DNA from: Prevotella sp. UBA5379
Lineage (GTDB): Bacteria > Bacteroidota > Bacteroidia > Bacteroidales > Bacteroidaceae
Length of the DNA: 10,251 nucleotides
Direction: 5' to 3'
Assembly (NCBI GenBank): GCA_002409785.1
Contig: DHOX01000016.1
Span: 1-10,251, forward strand
A program made the position numbers and the translations under genes. Shown in pieces: positions 1-6,655 of this stretch; the stretch's first letter is position 1; the number at the start of each line of letters is the position of its first letter. Below the pieces are notes generated by a model that was given only the letters and a program-made list of their open reading frames with translations, had not been told where the DNA came from and ran no database searches.

Positions 1-79
1 TTGTGTTCTAAAGACTTGACTTCCATCAAACCTATAGATTCCTTTTTTATAATAATCTTTCCTTCCAAATCCTCTATGA

Positions 80-120
80 TAAAAGGGGGAAGTCGTTTTA
101 GCAACGATTTCCCCCTTTTA
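80..120 (-). terminator. Strong, probably bidirectional intrinsic terminator
   Basis: Near-perfect hairpin. Arms at 80-97 and 103-120 pair over 18 positions with a single G-U pair, and the loop is 5 nt (98-102). The stem has five consecutive G-C pairs and its outer end is TAAAA/TTTTA, so either strand presents a GC-rich stem ending in four U. On the minus strand it begins 22 nt after the stop codon of the 27-codon ORF at 142-225, which it would terminate. It could equally end a plus-strand gene lying to the left of the window. Confidence 0.85.
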
Positions 121-141
121 AGACTATTACAGGATAAATTC

Positions 142-225
142 CTAAAAATGGTTTTCAATATACTCAAATAACCAATCGTCAAAATCCTTAGCCTTTTTCT
201 GATCACTGATTTTTTCTGTTTCCAT
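142..225 (-). CDS. Putative 27-aa small protein
   Basis: The ATG at 225 opens 27 codons ending in TAG. The peptide starts METEKISDQKKAKDFDDW and ends FEYIENHF: a charged, lysine/aspartate-rich first half followed by an aromatic, probably helical tail with Trp, Tyr and two Phe. There is no signal peptide or membrane segment. What supports it as a gene is its setting: a Bacteroidetes -7 box (TATCTTTG, minus strand 259-252) lies about 27 nt before the start codon, and an 18-bp hairpin terminator begins 22 nt after the stop. No Shine-Dalgarno is visible, which is normal in this phylum. I do not recognise the family. It could be a microprotein, or the transcript could act as a small RNA with a chance ORF. 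Confidence 0.5.
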   Translation of the reverse strand: METEKISDQKKAKDFDDWLFEYIENHF

Positions 226-251
226 TCTATAACTTTATTAATTTTTAGTCA

Positions 252-259
252 CAAAGATA
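252..259 (-). promoter_or_regulatory. Bacteroidetes -7 promoter box for the 27-aa ORF
   Basis: The minus strand reads TATCTTTG, an exact match to the TAnnTTTG -7 element used by the Bacteroidetes primary sigma factor. About 20 nt upstream there is only a TTTTC stretch in place of the TTTG -33 element. Transcription would start near 245, giving a leader of roughly 20 nt before the ATG at 225. Confidence 0.5.
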
Positions 260-503
260 AAAGAATCTTTCCTTTTATGAAAATGATCAGCATCTTTTTT
301 TCACAGAATATTTGTGTAATCGTTTACTTCAGCGAATATTCCCCTCAAAAGAGGCTTTTTGTTTATAATGGATATTTACCATACTCCCTCCAAAAAAGCA
401 ACTGATAACCATAAATTTTGATTGTCTGTTTTACCAAATGGCCGGAATTTCTTTCCAGAAATCAAAAAAATACACCCGCCGATCCAGTATCGATTCTTTT
501 TCG

Positions 504-511
504 TATCTTTG
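504..511 (+). promoter_or_regulatory. Bacteroidetes -7 promoter box for ruvB
   Basis: TATCTTTG matches the TAnnTTTG -7 element exactly. The predicted transcription start is near 518, about 20 nt before the ruvB ATG at 538. No TTTG -33 element is seen at the expected 19-20 nt spacing, so strength is uncertain. It could drive ruvB and, by read-through, coaD and ybeY. Confidence 0.55.
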
Positions 512-537
512 CATACAAAGAAAATCAATCATAAGAC

Positions 538-1569
538 ATGGACGAAGATTTTAATATCCACCAAGAAAACGAGTCTTCGGCAGAGAAAGAGTTTGAAAAA
601 GCACTACGTCCCCTGAAATTTGATGATTTCAGCGGAGAAGATAAGGTAGTGGAAAATCTCAGAATCTTTGTCGAAGCTGCGAAATTCCGGGGAGAACCAC
701 TCGACCATACATTACTTCACGGACCACCAGGACTTGGAAAGACAACACTAAGCAATATCATTGCCAATGAACTCGGTGTAGGATTCAAGGTGACCAGTGG
801 ACCCGTATTGGATAAACCCGGAGATTTGGCAGGTATTCTCACCTCATTGGAACCAAAGGATGTTCTCTTTATTGATGAGATCCATCGCCTTTCTCCTGTT
901 GTAGAGGAATATCTGTATTCTGCAATGGAAGACTACCGCATCGATATTATGATCGACAAAGGGCCCTCAGCAAGAAGCATCCAAATAGATTTAAGTCCTT
1001 TTACACTTATCGGAGCCACAACACGAAGCGGATTACTCTCCGCTCCTCTACGCGCGCGTTTCGGCATTAATCTTCATTTGGAATACTACCAGCCAAAAAC
1101 GCTGAAAAAAATCATTATGAGATCAGCCAAACTCCTGAAGGTAAAAATCGAAGATGATGCAGCTGAAGAAATCAGCCGGCGTTCACGTGGTACGCCCCGT
1201 ATCGCCAACAGTTTATTACGTAGAATCCGTGATTTCGCCCAAGTAAAGGGAAATGGAACCATCACCGGAGATATTGCCCGTATGGGTCTGAAAGCTCTAA
1301 ACATTGACCAATACGGACTTGATGAGATTGACAACAAGATACTGACAACTATTATTGATAAATTCCGAGGTGGTCCTGTAGGAGTATCAACTATCGCCAC
1401 AGCTATCGGAGAAGACTCCGGAACCATAGAAGATGTTTATGAGCCTTATCTGATCATGGATGGCTTCATTAAACGTACCCCTCGCGGGCGGGTAGCAACC
1501 TTGCTAGCTTACGATCATCTGGGTAGGAACTACCCCAGCAGCAATCCCATGGAGCAAAGTTTTTTTTAG
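538..1569 (+). CDS. ruvB: Holliday junction branch migration DNA helicase RuvB
   Basis: RuvB is the AAA+ ring motor that, with RuvA, drives branch migration of Holliday junctions so that RuvC can resolve them during recombinational repair. At 343 aa it has normal family length. Visible motifs: the conserved RPLKFDDFSG N-terminus (24-33), Walker A GPPGLGKT (62-69), Walker B FIDEIH (111-116), sensor 1 GATTR (159-163), the arginine-finger region PLRARFG (170-176), sensor 2 GTPRIAN (218-224), and a C-terminal winged-helix DNA-binding domain from about 260, ending in KRTPRGR. The ATG at 538 is preceded at short distance by a -7 promoter box. ruvA and ruvC are not beside it. The gene ends in a run of eight T (1560-1567) that encodes the final Phe residues just before TAG; length errors there would change only the C-terminal tail. 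coaD follows after 63 nt on the same strand. Confidence 0.98.
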   Translation: MDEDFNIHQENESSAEKEFEKALRPLKFDDFSGEDKVVENLRIFVEAAKFRGEPLDHTLLHGPPGLGKTTLSNIIANELGVGFKVTSGPVLDKPGDLAGILTSLEPKDVLFIDEIHRLSPVVEEYLYSAMEDYRIDIMIDKGPSARSIQIDLSPFTLIGATTRSGLLSAPLRARFGINLHLEYYQPKTLKKIIMRSAKLLKVKIEDDAAEEISRRSRGTPRIANSLLRRIRDFAQVKGNGTITGDIARMGLKALNIDQYGLDEIDNKILTTIIDKFRGGPVGVSTIATAIGEDSGTIEDVYEPYLIMDGFIKRTPRGRVATLLAYDHLGRNYPSSNPMEQSFF

Positions 1570-1632
1570 ATCGAATCAGAATTAAAATAAAAAAGAAGTT
1601 AGGAAAAATAGTACAAGCATAATTAGAAAGCG

Positions 1633-2088
1633 ATGAAAACAGGTTTATATACCGGAACTTTTGATCCTTTTACAACAGGACATCAAAATATCGTAATGCG
1701 GGCGCTGCCTCTCTTCGACCGTCTGGTTATTGCCGTAGCTGTCAGTGAGCTCAAGCATACACAAGAGGAGATAGGCCAAAGGGTCAGGGACATACAAGCC
1801 CTCTATGCGGAAGAGCCAAAGATCAAGGTAGTCTCTTATCAAGATCTCACCATTGACCTGGCGCAGCGTGAACAAGCACAATATATTGTCCGCGGAGTCA
1901 GGAACCTGAGAGACTTCGAATATGAACGCGAACAGGCTGACATCAACAAGCAACTTGGCGGAGTGGAAACACTACTGTTTTTTTCCGATCCCAAATTGGA
2001 AAGTGTCAGTTCTACACTGGTCCGCGAACTCCGGCATTTTGGTCATGATGCACATGAATTCCTGCCGGAAAAAGATAAGAATAAATAA
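1633..2088 (+). CDS. coaD: Pantetheine-phosphate adenylyltransferase (PPAT)
   Basis: CoaD transfers AMP from ATP to 4'-phosphopantetheine, giving dephospho-CoA, the penultimate step of coenzyme A synthesis in the cytoplasm. The 151-aa product has the usual nucleotidyltransferase fold signature: GTFDPFTTGH at 8-17, where the TxGH His17 stabilises the transition state; Lys41 in the position of the phosphopantetheine-contacting lysine; YIVRGVRNLRDFEYE at 84-98, the substrate-binding arginine segment; and VSSTLVRE at 125-132 near the C-terminus. The length is slightly below the roughly 160 aa of E. coli CoaD but complete. There is no promoter box in the 63-nt gap after ruvB, so co-transcription with ruvB is likely; ybeY starts 42 nt after its stop. 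In Bacteroides as I recall it, coaD lies between parE and the S41 protease gene, whereas here it lies outside that pair on the opposite strand. Confidence 0.96.
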   Translation: MKTGLYTGTFDPFTTGHQNIVMRALPLFDRLVIAVAVSELKHTQEEIGQRVRDIQALYAEEPKIKVVSYQDLTIDLAQREQAQYIVRGVRNLRDFEYEREQADINKQLGGVETLLFFSDPKLESVSSTLVRELRHFGHDAHEFLPEKDKNK

Positions 2089-2130
2089 AGGAAACCTCTT
2101 CGATCTCAATGGAGAGTCAAAACAAAGAAT

Positions 2131-2541
2131 ATGATTAGTTATCAAGCTGAAGGCATAGAAATGCCAAAAATCAGGAAAAGGGACACTACATCCTGGATCA
2201 AGAAAGTAGCTGCCGCACATGGACGGAAGATCGGTGAAATCGGCTATATGTTTGTCAATGACGAAAAAATGCTGGAAACGAACAAACAGTATCTCGGTCA
2301 TGATTATTATACAGATATTATCACTTTTGATGATGATGAAGGAGATGTGCTTAATGGAGATATTGTTATTTCCCTGGATACGGTCAGATCAAACGCTAAA
2401 AAGTACAACAAAGCTTATGATAATGAACTCCACCGTGTCATCATTCATGGTATCCTGCACCTTTGTGGAATCAACGATAAGGGACCTGGAGAACGGGAAA
2501 TCATGGAAGCTAATGAAAATGCTGCATTAGCAATGCTCTAA
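2131..2541 (+). CDS. ybeY: Endoribonuclease YbeY (rRNA maturation)
   Basis: YbeY is a metal-dependent single-strand RNase involved in 16S rRNA 3'-end processing and late 70S ribosome quality control. The 136-aa product matches the UPF0054 family over its full length: the NKQYLGHDYYTDIITF segment (51-66) corresponds to the family TDVLSF core, and HGILHLCGIND (106-116) is the zinc site. His106 and His110 fit the first two ligands. At the position of the third His of E. coli YbeY there is Asp116, followed by Lys; as I recall this HLCGxxDK form is usual in Bacteroidota. The start at 2131 was kept because related Bacteroidales proteins begin with a similar MISY... strand; an internal ATG at 2161 would remove it. 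It is the last gene of the plus-strand block, before the hairpin terminator at 2677. Confidence 0.95.
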   Translation: MISYQAEGIEMPKIRKRDTTSWIKKVAAAHGRKIGEIGYMFVNDEKMLETNKQYLGHDYYTDIITFDDDEGDVLNGDIVISLDTVRSNAKKYNKAYDNELHRVIIHGILHLCGINDKGPGEREIMEANENAALAML

Positions 2542-2676
2542 CTTGTAAGAAGTGCTTTATTTCCCAGGAACTTTCAAATTCAGAATTATTTATGAACGAA
2601 TCAACTCTTCATCCATCAAAGAGCAAGTAGTTTTCTCTCCTTTTATTAAGAAAGGAACCATATCATCATAAAACGG

Positions 2677-2721
2677 AGATGCCGTTCAGACTTTTCTTCA
2701 AGTCAGAACGGCATCTTTTTT
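2677..2721 (+). terminator. Intrinsic terminator after ybeY
   Basis: Hairpin with an 11-bp outer stem (2677-2687 with 2706-2716), one A-A mismatch, a 5-bp inner stem (2689-2693 with 2700-2704) and a 6-nt loop, followed on the plus strand by an unbroken T run to 2721. It ends the ruvB-coaD-ybeY unit. It also lies 67 nt past the stop of the convergent S41 protease gene; in that direction the stem is followed by CCGTTTTATG, so it may stop both transcripts, less efficiently on the minus strand. Confidence 0.88.
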
Positions 2722-2787
2722 AGATCATAGGATCAGCAGAAAATCCCAGTATATCCAGAAGATAGAAGATACGCTTATTTATTCACC

Positions 2788-4380
2788 TTACTTATTCTTT
2801 TCGGTCAATAATTGTAACGCCTTTTGTACCGTATGATTACTCTCATCCATAATTTCAAAATAAGCATCCATATTCCATAGATCGCGGGCAATCAAGGCCT
2901 TAAGTTGAACAGACATGGTCGGAATGGTTTTCTGAAGTTCATCATCATCCTTTGGCTTAATCTTCTGTCTGGCTCCATCTGCTACAATACTATCCATCAG
3001 CACCTGGGGAGTGACAAAGTTTTTGCGAAAGCTCTCGAATACAGGATATTTGGCCCTCAGTTCTTTCCGATGACTGTCAAGGTAAGAAAGTGTCTGCGTA
3101 TAAATAGAATTACCGGCCAGCAGTTGGCGATAGAACGCCGTATATTGCAGTGTATCCAATGGAACGAAGTAGTCAGGCATAATTCCCCCACCACCATAAA
3201 CAAGACGATGCTTACGAAGGGTATAATATTTCTGGGAAGGATCAAAATGGATACTATCACGATTTGTAAACTCCCCATGCTTGAAGCGATGGTCCAGATC
3301 CATCTCATAGTCTTTCAGATCTCCCTTCTTATAAGGTTTCTGGATACAACGTCCACTTGGTGTATAATAATGAGCTACAGTGAGTCGGATCATGCTCCCG
3401 TCAGGGAAAGGTATAGGACGCTGTACCAGTCCTTTTCCAAAAGACCGGCGGCCAACGACAATAGCACGGTCCTGGTCCTGCAATGCTCCTGTCACGATCT
3501 CTGCAGCTGATGCAGAAAGTTCATCAATAAGAACAACGACCTTACCCTTGAGCATCTTACCTTTACCGTCTGAACGAAACTCCTCCCGAGGAGAATGACG
3601 GCCCTGCGTATACACGATCAAATCATGATCGGGCAAAAACTGCTGTGCGATCTGTACGGCAGATTGCAAATAGCCTCCTCCATTTTCCTGAAGGTCTAGG
3701 ATCAAATCCTTCATCCCTTTATGCTGAAGAGAATCAATGGACTGGGAGACCTCATCAGGACTATGAAGGCCAAAACTCTCCAGTCGAATATAACCGATTC
3801 CCGGACGGATCATATAAGAAGCATCTACCGTTTTCAAAGGAATTCTATCACGAATAACCATAAAATGAAGTACCCCCGAAACTCCCTTCCGGACAATCGT
3901 TAAATCGACTTTCGTTCCTTTCGGTCCCCGAAGACGCTTCATGATCTGTTCCCGTGGCATTTTAACGCCTGCTATGGCCGTATCGTTGACCGCAACGATA
4001 CGATCACCAGCAATGACGCCAACCTTCTCTGAAGGCCCGTTAACGACAGGCTGAATGACAATCAATGTATCATTCATCATGTTAAATTGTACTCCGATTC
4101 CATCGAAATCACCGTTTAAAGGTTCCTTCAACTCTTTCGTTTCAGACGGAGTAGTATATGCAGAATGAGGATCCAACTTATCCAGCATTCCGCGAATGGC
4201 GTCTTCTACCAATTTATTTTCATCAACGGAATCAACGTAGAGATTTTCTATTGCCAATTCAGCAGCGCTGAGTTTCGCCAATGGAGAACGCCGTTCCAAA
4301 TGAATCCGGAACTGTGCAGAAGCAGTGATCACACAACATAGCAACACTGCCAACAGAACTGTTTTCTTTTTATAAAACAT
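2788..4380 (-). CDS. Secreted C-terminal processing protease, S41 family (CtpA/Prc-like)
   Basis: A serine protease of MEROPS family S41A, expected to trim or degrade envelope proteins from their C-termini. The 530-aa product has a Sec signal peptide (charged MFYKKK, hydrophobic core, probable cleavage ASA|Q at 22/23), so it acts in the periplasm. A PDZ domain spans about 83-170 (GIGVQF at 94-99, then GDRIVAVND). The protease core follows: LILDLQENGGGYL at 226-238, catalytic Ser291 in SASAAE, Asp302, and catalytic Lys316 in SFGKGLVQ. The 25-residue Ser-Lys spacing equals that of E. coli Prc (S430, K455). A 130-residue C-terminal extension after GGGGIMPD (397-403) is typical of Bacteroidota homologues. 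It starts 78 nt after the parE stop with no clear promoter between, so it is probably in the parE operon. The natural substrate cannot be told from sequence. Confidence 0.95.
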   Translation of the reverse strand: MFYKKKTVLLAVLLCCVITASAQFRIHLERRSPLAKLSAAELAIENLYVDSVDENKLVEDAIRGMLDKLDPHSAYTTPSETKELKEPLNGDFDGIGVQFNMMNDTLIVIQPVVNGPSEKVGVIAGDRIVAVNDTAIAGVKMPREQIMKRLRGPKGTKVDLTIVRKGVSGVLHFMVIRDRIPLKTVDASYMIRPGIGYIRLESFGLHSPDEVSQSIDSLQHKGMKDLILDLQENGGGYLQSAVQIAQQFLPDHDLIVYTQGRHSPREEFRSDGKGKMLKGKVVVLIDELSASAAEIVTGALQDQDRAIVVGRRSFGKGLVQRPIPFPDGSMIRLTVAHYYTPSGRCIQKPYKKGDLKDYEMDLDHRFKHGEFTNRDSIHFDPSQKYYTLRKHRLVYGGGGIMPDYFVPLDTLQYTAFYRQLLAGNSIYTQTLSYLDSHRKELRAKYPVFESFRKNFVTPQVLMDSIVADGARQKIKPKDDDELQKTIPTMSVQLKALIARDLWNMDAYFEIMDESNHTVQKALQLLTEKNK

Positions 4381-4458
4381 AATTTGATATTATATGAATT
4401 ACGACCTTTTTCTCATCCACCAGCAAATCCGAAAATATCTTTCACCCAGACAAGTACT

Positions 4459-6459
4459 CTATCCAACGGACTTTTCCTGGTCCTGTTCGTCCCTAACCGC
4501 CGGCAGACTCTCTTCCTCAGGAAGATCCTCTTCGATCACCAGATTGTCAATGATGAAATTCTGTCTCTCCATCGTATTCTTCCCCATGTAATAAGCCAGC
4601 AACTTCTGCACCTGATCGTTTTTATGAAGCGTTACTTGTTCCAGCCTCATGTCAGGACCGATAAAATGGGCAAATTCATCCGGGGAGATCTCCCCAAGCC
4701 CCTTGAACCGCGTGATCTCAGGATCAGGTCCGAGATCATCAATCGCTTTGCGGCGCTCCTCATCCGAATAACAGTAAGAAGTAATAAAATCACTCTTCTT
4801 TCCATATTTAGTCTCATAAACTGAGATGCTTTTTTTATCCTTAATCTTCGTCTTCCGATTACGTACACGAAAGAGCGGTGTCTGGAGCACAAAAACATGC
4901 CCCTTCTTAATCAGTTCAGGATAGAACTGGAGAAAGAACGTAATCATCAGCAAACGGATATGCATGCCATCAACATCTGCATCCGTAGCCACAATCACCT
5001 TGTTATATCTCAAATCATCCAATCCATCTTCTATATCCAGAGCAGCCTGGAGAAGATTGAATTCTTCATTTTCATATACTACTTTCTTGGTCAGTCCAAA
5101 GCAATTCAGAGGTTTGCCTCGAAGCGAAAATACGGCCTGAGTATTCACGTCACGACTTTTTGTAATGCTTCCACTAGCAGAATCTCCTTCGGTAATGAAG
5201 ATACAACTTTCTTCCTTCCGAGGATTTCTTTGATCACAATAATGAATCCGGCAGTCCCTCAACTTACGATTATGAAGGCTCGCCTTTTTTGCACGTTCAC
5301 GGGCCAGTTTGGTAATTCCAGCCATAGACTTGCGTTCATGCTCACTCTCTTTGATTTTATTCTCGATCACTTCCGTCACATCCTGATGGATGTGGAGGAA
5401 ATTATCTACATTCTGCTTGATAAAATCTCCTACATACTTATTAATTGACTCACCTCCAGGGGACATCTGAGTACTGCCTAATTTAATCTTAGTCTGACTT
5501 TCAAACACAGGTTCCTCAACATTAATGGCAATAGCTGCAACAATTCCATTACGGATATCCGTATAGTCATAGTTTTTATTGAAGAATTCCTTGATCGTCT
5601 TTGCAATATGTTCCTTAAACGCACTCTGATGGGTTCCTCCCTGAGTAGTATGCTGACCGTTCACAAAACTATAATATTCTTCTCCATACTGGTTCGTATG
5701 GGTAAAGGCTATTTCAATATCTTCTCCTTTGATATGGACTATCGGATATAGCCCGTCAACCGTCATGTTATCTGTCAACAGATCCTGTAGTCCATTGCGG
5801 CTATGAATACGCCGTTCATTATAAAGAATGCTCAGGCCAGAATTCAAATAAGTATAATTACGAAGCATCGTCTCCACGATATCGTCATGAAAGGTATAAT
5901 TCCTGAACATAACTGGATCCGGCTCAAAGAAAATATAGGTACCCTTTTCCTCCGATGATGGTTCTGTCCTGTCACTCTTTTTAACACCCCGTTCAAAAAT
6001 CAGCTCACGGACTTTCCCATCTCGGAAACTTCGTACAATAAATTTTGAACTTAAGGCATTGACCGCCTTTATGCCGACACCATTCAGTCCTACACTCTTC
6101 TTAAAAGCACGAGTATCATATTTACCTCCAGTATTCAGTTTTGCTACAGCTTCTTCCAGTTTCCCCTGAGGAATTCCACGGCCATAATCACGCACTGACA
6201 CCCGCAAATGATCCTGAATATTCACCTCAATGCAATCGCCGGCATTCATCTTGAATTCATCAATAGAATTATCCACTACCTCTTTGAGGAGTACGTAAAT
6301 CCCATCTTCCGGCAAAGAACCATCCCCCAAACGTCCAATATACATCCCCGGGCGCGTGCGGACATGCTCCATATCATTTAAATGACGAATGTTCGCATCA
6401 GTATAAGCGGGCGTACTCTCCGTTTGATGATTCACATGACGATCATTATCTTCTGACAT
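4459..6459 (-). CDS. parE: DNA topoisomerase IV subunit B (ParE; GyrB-type ATPase subunit)
   Basis: ATPase and TOPRIM subunit of a type IIA topoisomerase; with ParC it decatenates sister chromosomes. The 666-aa product shows the GHKL ATPase domain: general-base Glu60 and Mg-binding Asn64 in EVVDNSIDE, DYGRGIP at 91-97, GLNGVGIKAVNALS at 124-137. It then has the transducer with the QTK loop (322-324) and the TOPRIM domain with Glu424 in EGDSASGS and DADVDG at 493-498. EGDSASGSITKSRD instead of the EGDSAGGSAKQGRD usual in gyrase, and the absence of the long insert of proteobacterial GyrB, favour ParE over GyrB. A lysine-rich stretch (about 535-561) between LFRVRN and YCYSDEERR looks like a lineage insertion. 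The start codon is preceded by a purine-rich AAGGAAGGG and directly abuts the stop of a 36-codon upstream ORF. parC is not in the window. Confidence 0.93.
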   Translation of the reverse strand: MSEDNDRHVNHQTESTPAYTDANIRHLNDMEHVRTRPGMYIGRLGDGSLPEDGIYVLLKEVVDNSIDEFKMNAGDCIEVNIQDHLRVSVRDYGRGIPQGKLEEAVAKLNTGGKYDTRAFKKSVGLNGVGIKAVNALSSKFIVRSFRDGKVRELIFERGVKKSDRTEPSSEEKGTYIFFEPDPVMFRNYTFHDDIVETMLRNYTYLNSGLSILYNERRIHSRNGLQDLLTDNMTVDGLYPIVHIKGEDIEIAFTHTNQYGEEYYSFVNGQHTTQGGTHQSAFKEHIAKTIKEFFNKNYDYTDIRNGIVAAIAINVEEPVFESQTKIKLGSTQMSPGGESINKYVGDFIKQNVDNFLHIHQDVTEVIENKIKESEHERKSMAGITKLARERAKKASLHNRKLRDCRIHYCDQRNPRKEESCIFITEGDSASGSITKSRDVNTQAVFSLRGKPLNCFGLTKKVVYENEEFNLLQAALDIEDGLDDLRYNKVIVATDADVDGMHIRLLMITFFLQFYPELIKKGHVFVLQTPLFRVRNRKTKIKDKKSISVYETKYGKKSDFITSYCYSDEERRKAIDDLGPDPEITRFKGLGEISPDEFAHFIGPDMRLEQVTLHKNDQVQKLLAYYMGKNTMERQNFIIDNLVIEEDLPEEESLPAVRDEQDQEKSVG

Positions 6460-6570
6460 TTATACCCTTCCTTGTTCTTCTATTTGTGTTTTCCGAACCA
6501 GCAATACCAGTTTTATAATCACTTCATCCCGATATTGTTGCATAAATTCTGTCAGAACCTCAAGCGTCAT
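6460..6570 (-). CDS. Possible 36-aa leader ORF coupled to parE
   Basis: The ATG at 6570 opens 36 codons beginning MTLEVLTEFMQQYRDE and ending EEQGRV, with a short hydrophobic centre (VIIKLVLLV) between charged flanks. Its TAA stop is followed with no gap by the parE ATG, a geometry that permits termination-reinitiation coupling. I recognise no domain. Upstream, a 5-codon ORF (ATG at 6594) with AGAAGG 7 nt before it ends 2 nt before this start codon, so a chain of coupled starts is conceivable. It may be a regulatory leader, a real small protein, or chance openness in a 196-nt gap; the abutting stop and start are the main argument for it. Confidence 0.35.
   Translation of the reverse strand: MTLEVLTEFMQQYRDEVIIKLVLLVRKTQIEEQGRV
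6465..6473 (-). promoter_or_regulatory. Shine-Dalgarno-like site of parE inside the leader ORF
   Basis: The minus strand reads AAGGAAGGG, ending 5 nt before the parE ATG at 6459. It lies within the last codons of the 36-codon leader ORF, so ribosomes translating the leader would pass over or occupy it. Such purine-rich sites are uncommon upstream of the other genes here, which suggests that it decides the parE start. Confidence 0.5.
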
Positions 6571-6578
6571 GACTAAAT

Positions 6579-6594
6579 CATGATATTAATCATG
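6579..6594. repeat. Short inverted repeat upstream of the parE leader ORF
   Basis: CATGAT (6579-6584) and ATCATG (6589-6594) form a perfect 6-bp dyad with a 4-nt AT centre. It lies 8 nt before the leader ORF start and downstream of the candidate parE promoter, a position suited to an operator or a small RNA hairpin. It is short and AT-rich, so chance is quite possible. Confidence 0.25.
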
Positions 6595-6623
6595 CTCTGA
6601 CCTTCTATAATAGTTTTATTCCA

Positions 6624-6655
6624 GAAAGTTAACTTTTGTATGAAATCACTGGAAA
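6624..6655 (-). promoter_or_regulatory. Weak candidate promoter for the parE unit
   Basis: The minus strand has TTTC (6655-6652), a 20-nt spacer, then TAACTTTC (6631-6624). Both boxes differ from the TTTG/TAnnTTTG consensus by one base, G to C, but the spacing is exactly that of the better promoter upstream of the GNAT gene. It lies immediately after the GNAT gene stop at 6656. Transcription would start near 6617, about 47 nt before the leader ORF. Confidence 0.3.

Larger units (their letters stand above)
226..537. other. Intergenic region with divergent promoters
   Basis: AT-rich spacer of 312 nt between the 27-codon minus-strand ORF and ruvB. It holds a TAnnTTTG box at each end, pointing outwards (252-259 minus, 504-511 plus). 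At 302-316 is an imperfect 15-nt dyad (CACAGAATATTTGTG) that could be an operator, and at 342-360 a weak 4-bp CCTC/GAGG hairpin followed by CTTTTTG. I see no convincing gene in it; the ORF starting at 422 overlaps the ruvB promoter and start and reads as a shadow. Confidence 0.5.

Noticed and set aside
1..79. Open reading on both strands at the left edge, including a minus-strand ATG at 26 and a plus-strand frame open from base 1 to about 171
   Set aside because: Too short to judge; the minus frame lies just past a strong terminator with no promoter seen, and the plus frame reads through that terminator hairpin. No recognisable protein sequence.
422..616. 64-codon plus-strand ORF upstream of and overlapping ruvB
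   Set aside because: It runs through the ruvB promoter box and overlaps the ruvB N-terminus in another frame, from a non-ATG start; ruvB is unmistakable.
2247..2254. TATGTTTG promoter-like box inside ybeY
   Set aside because: It falls in conserved coding sequence and no separate gene begins downstream before the terminator.
2905..3510. 201-codon plus-strand ORF opposite the S41 protease gene
   Set aside because: It lies antisense to an intact, motif-complete protease; the product shows no recognisable domain and there is no promoter, so it is a shadow frame.
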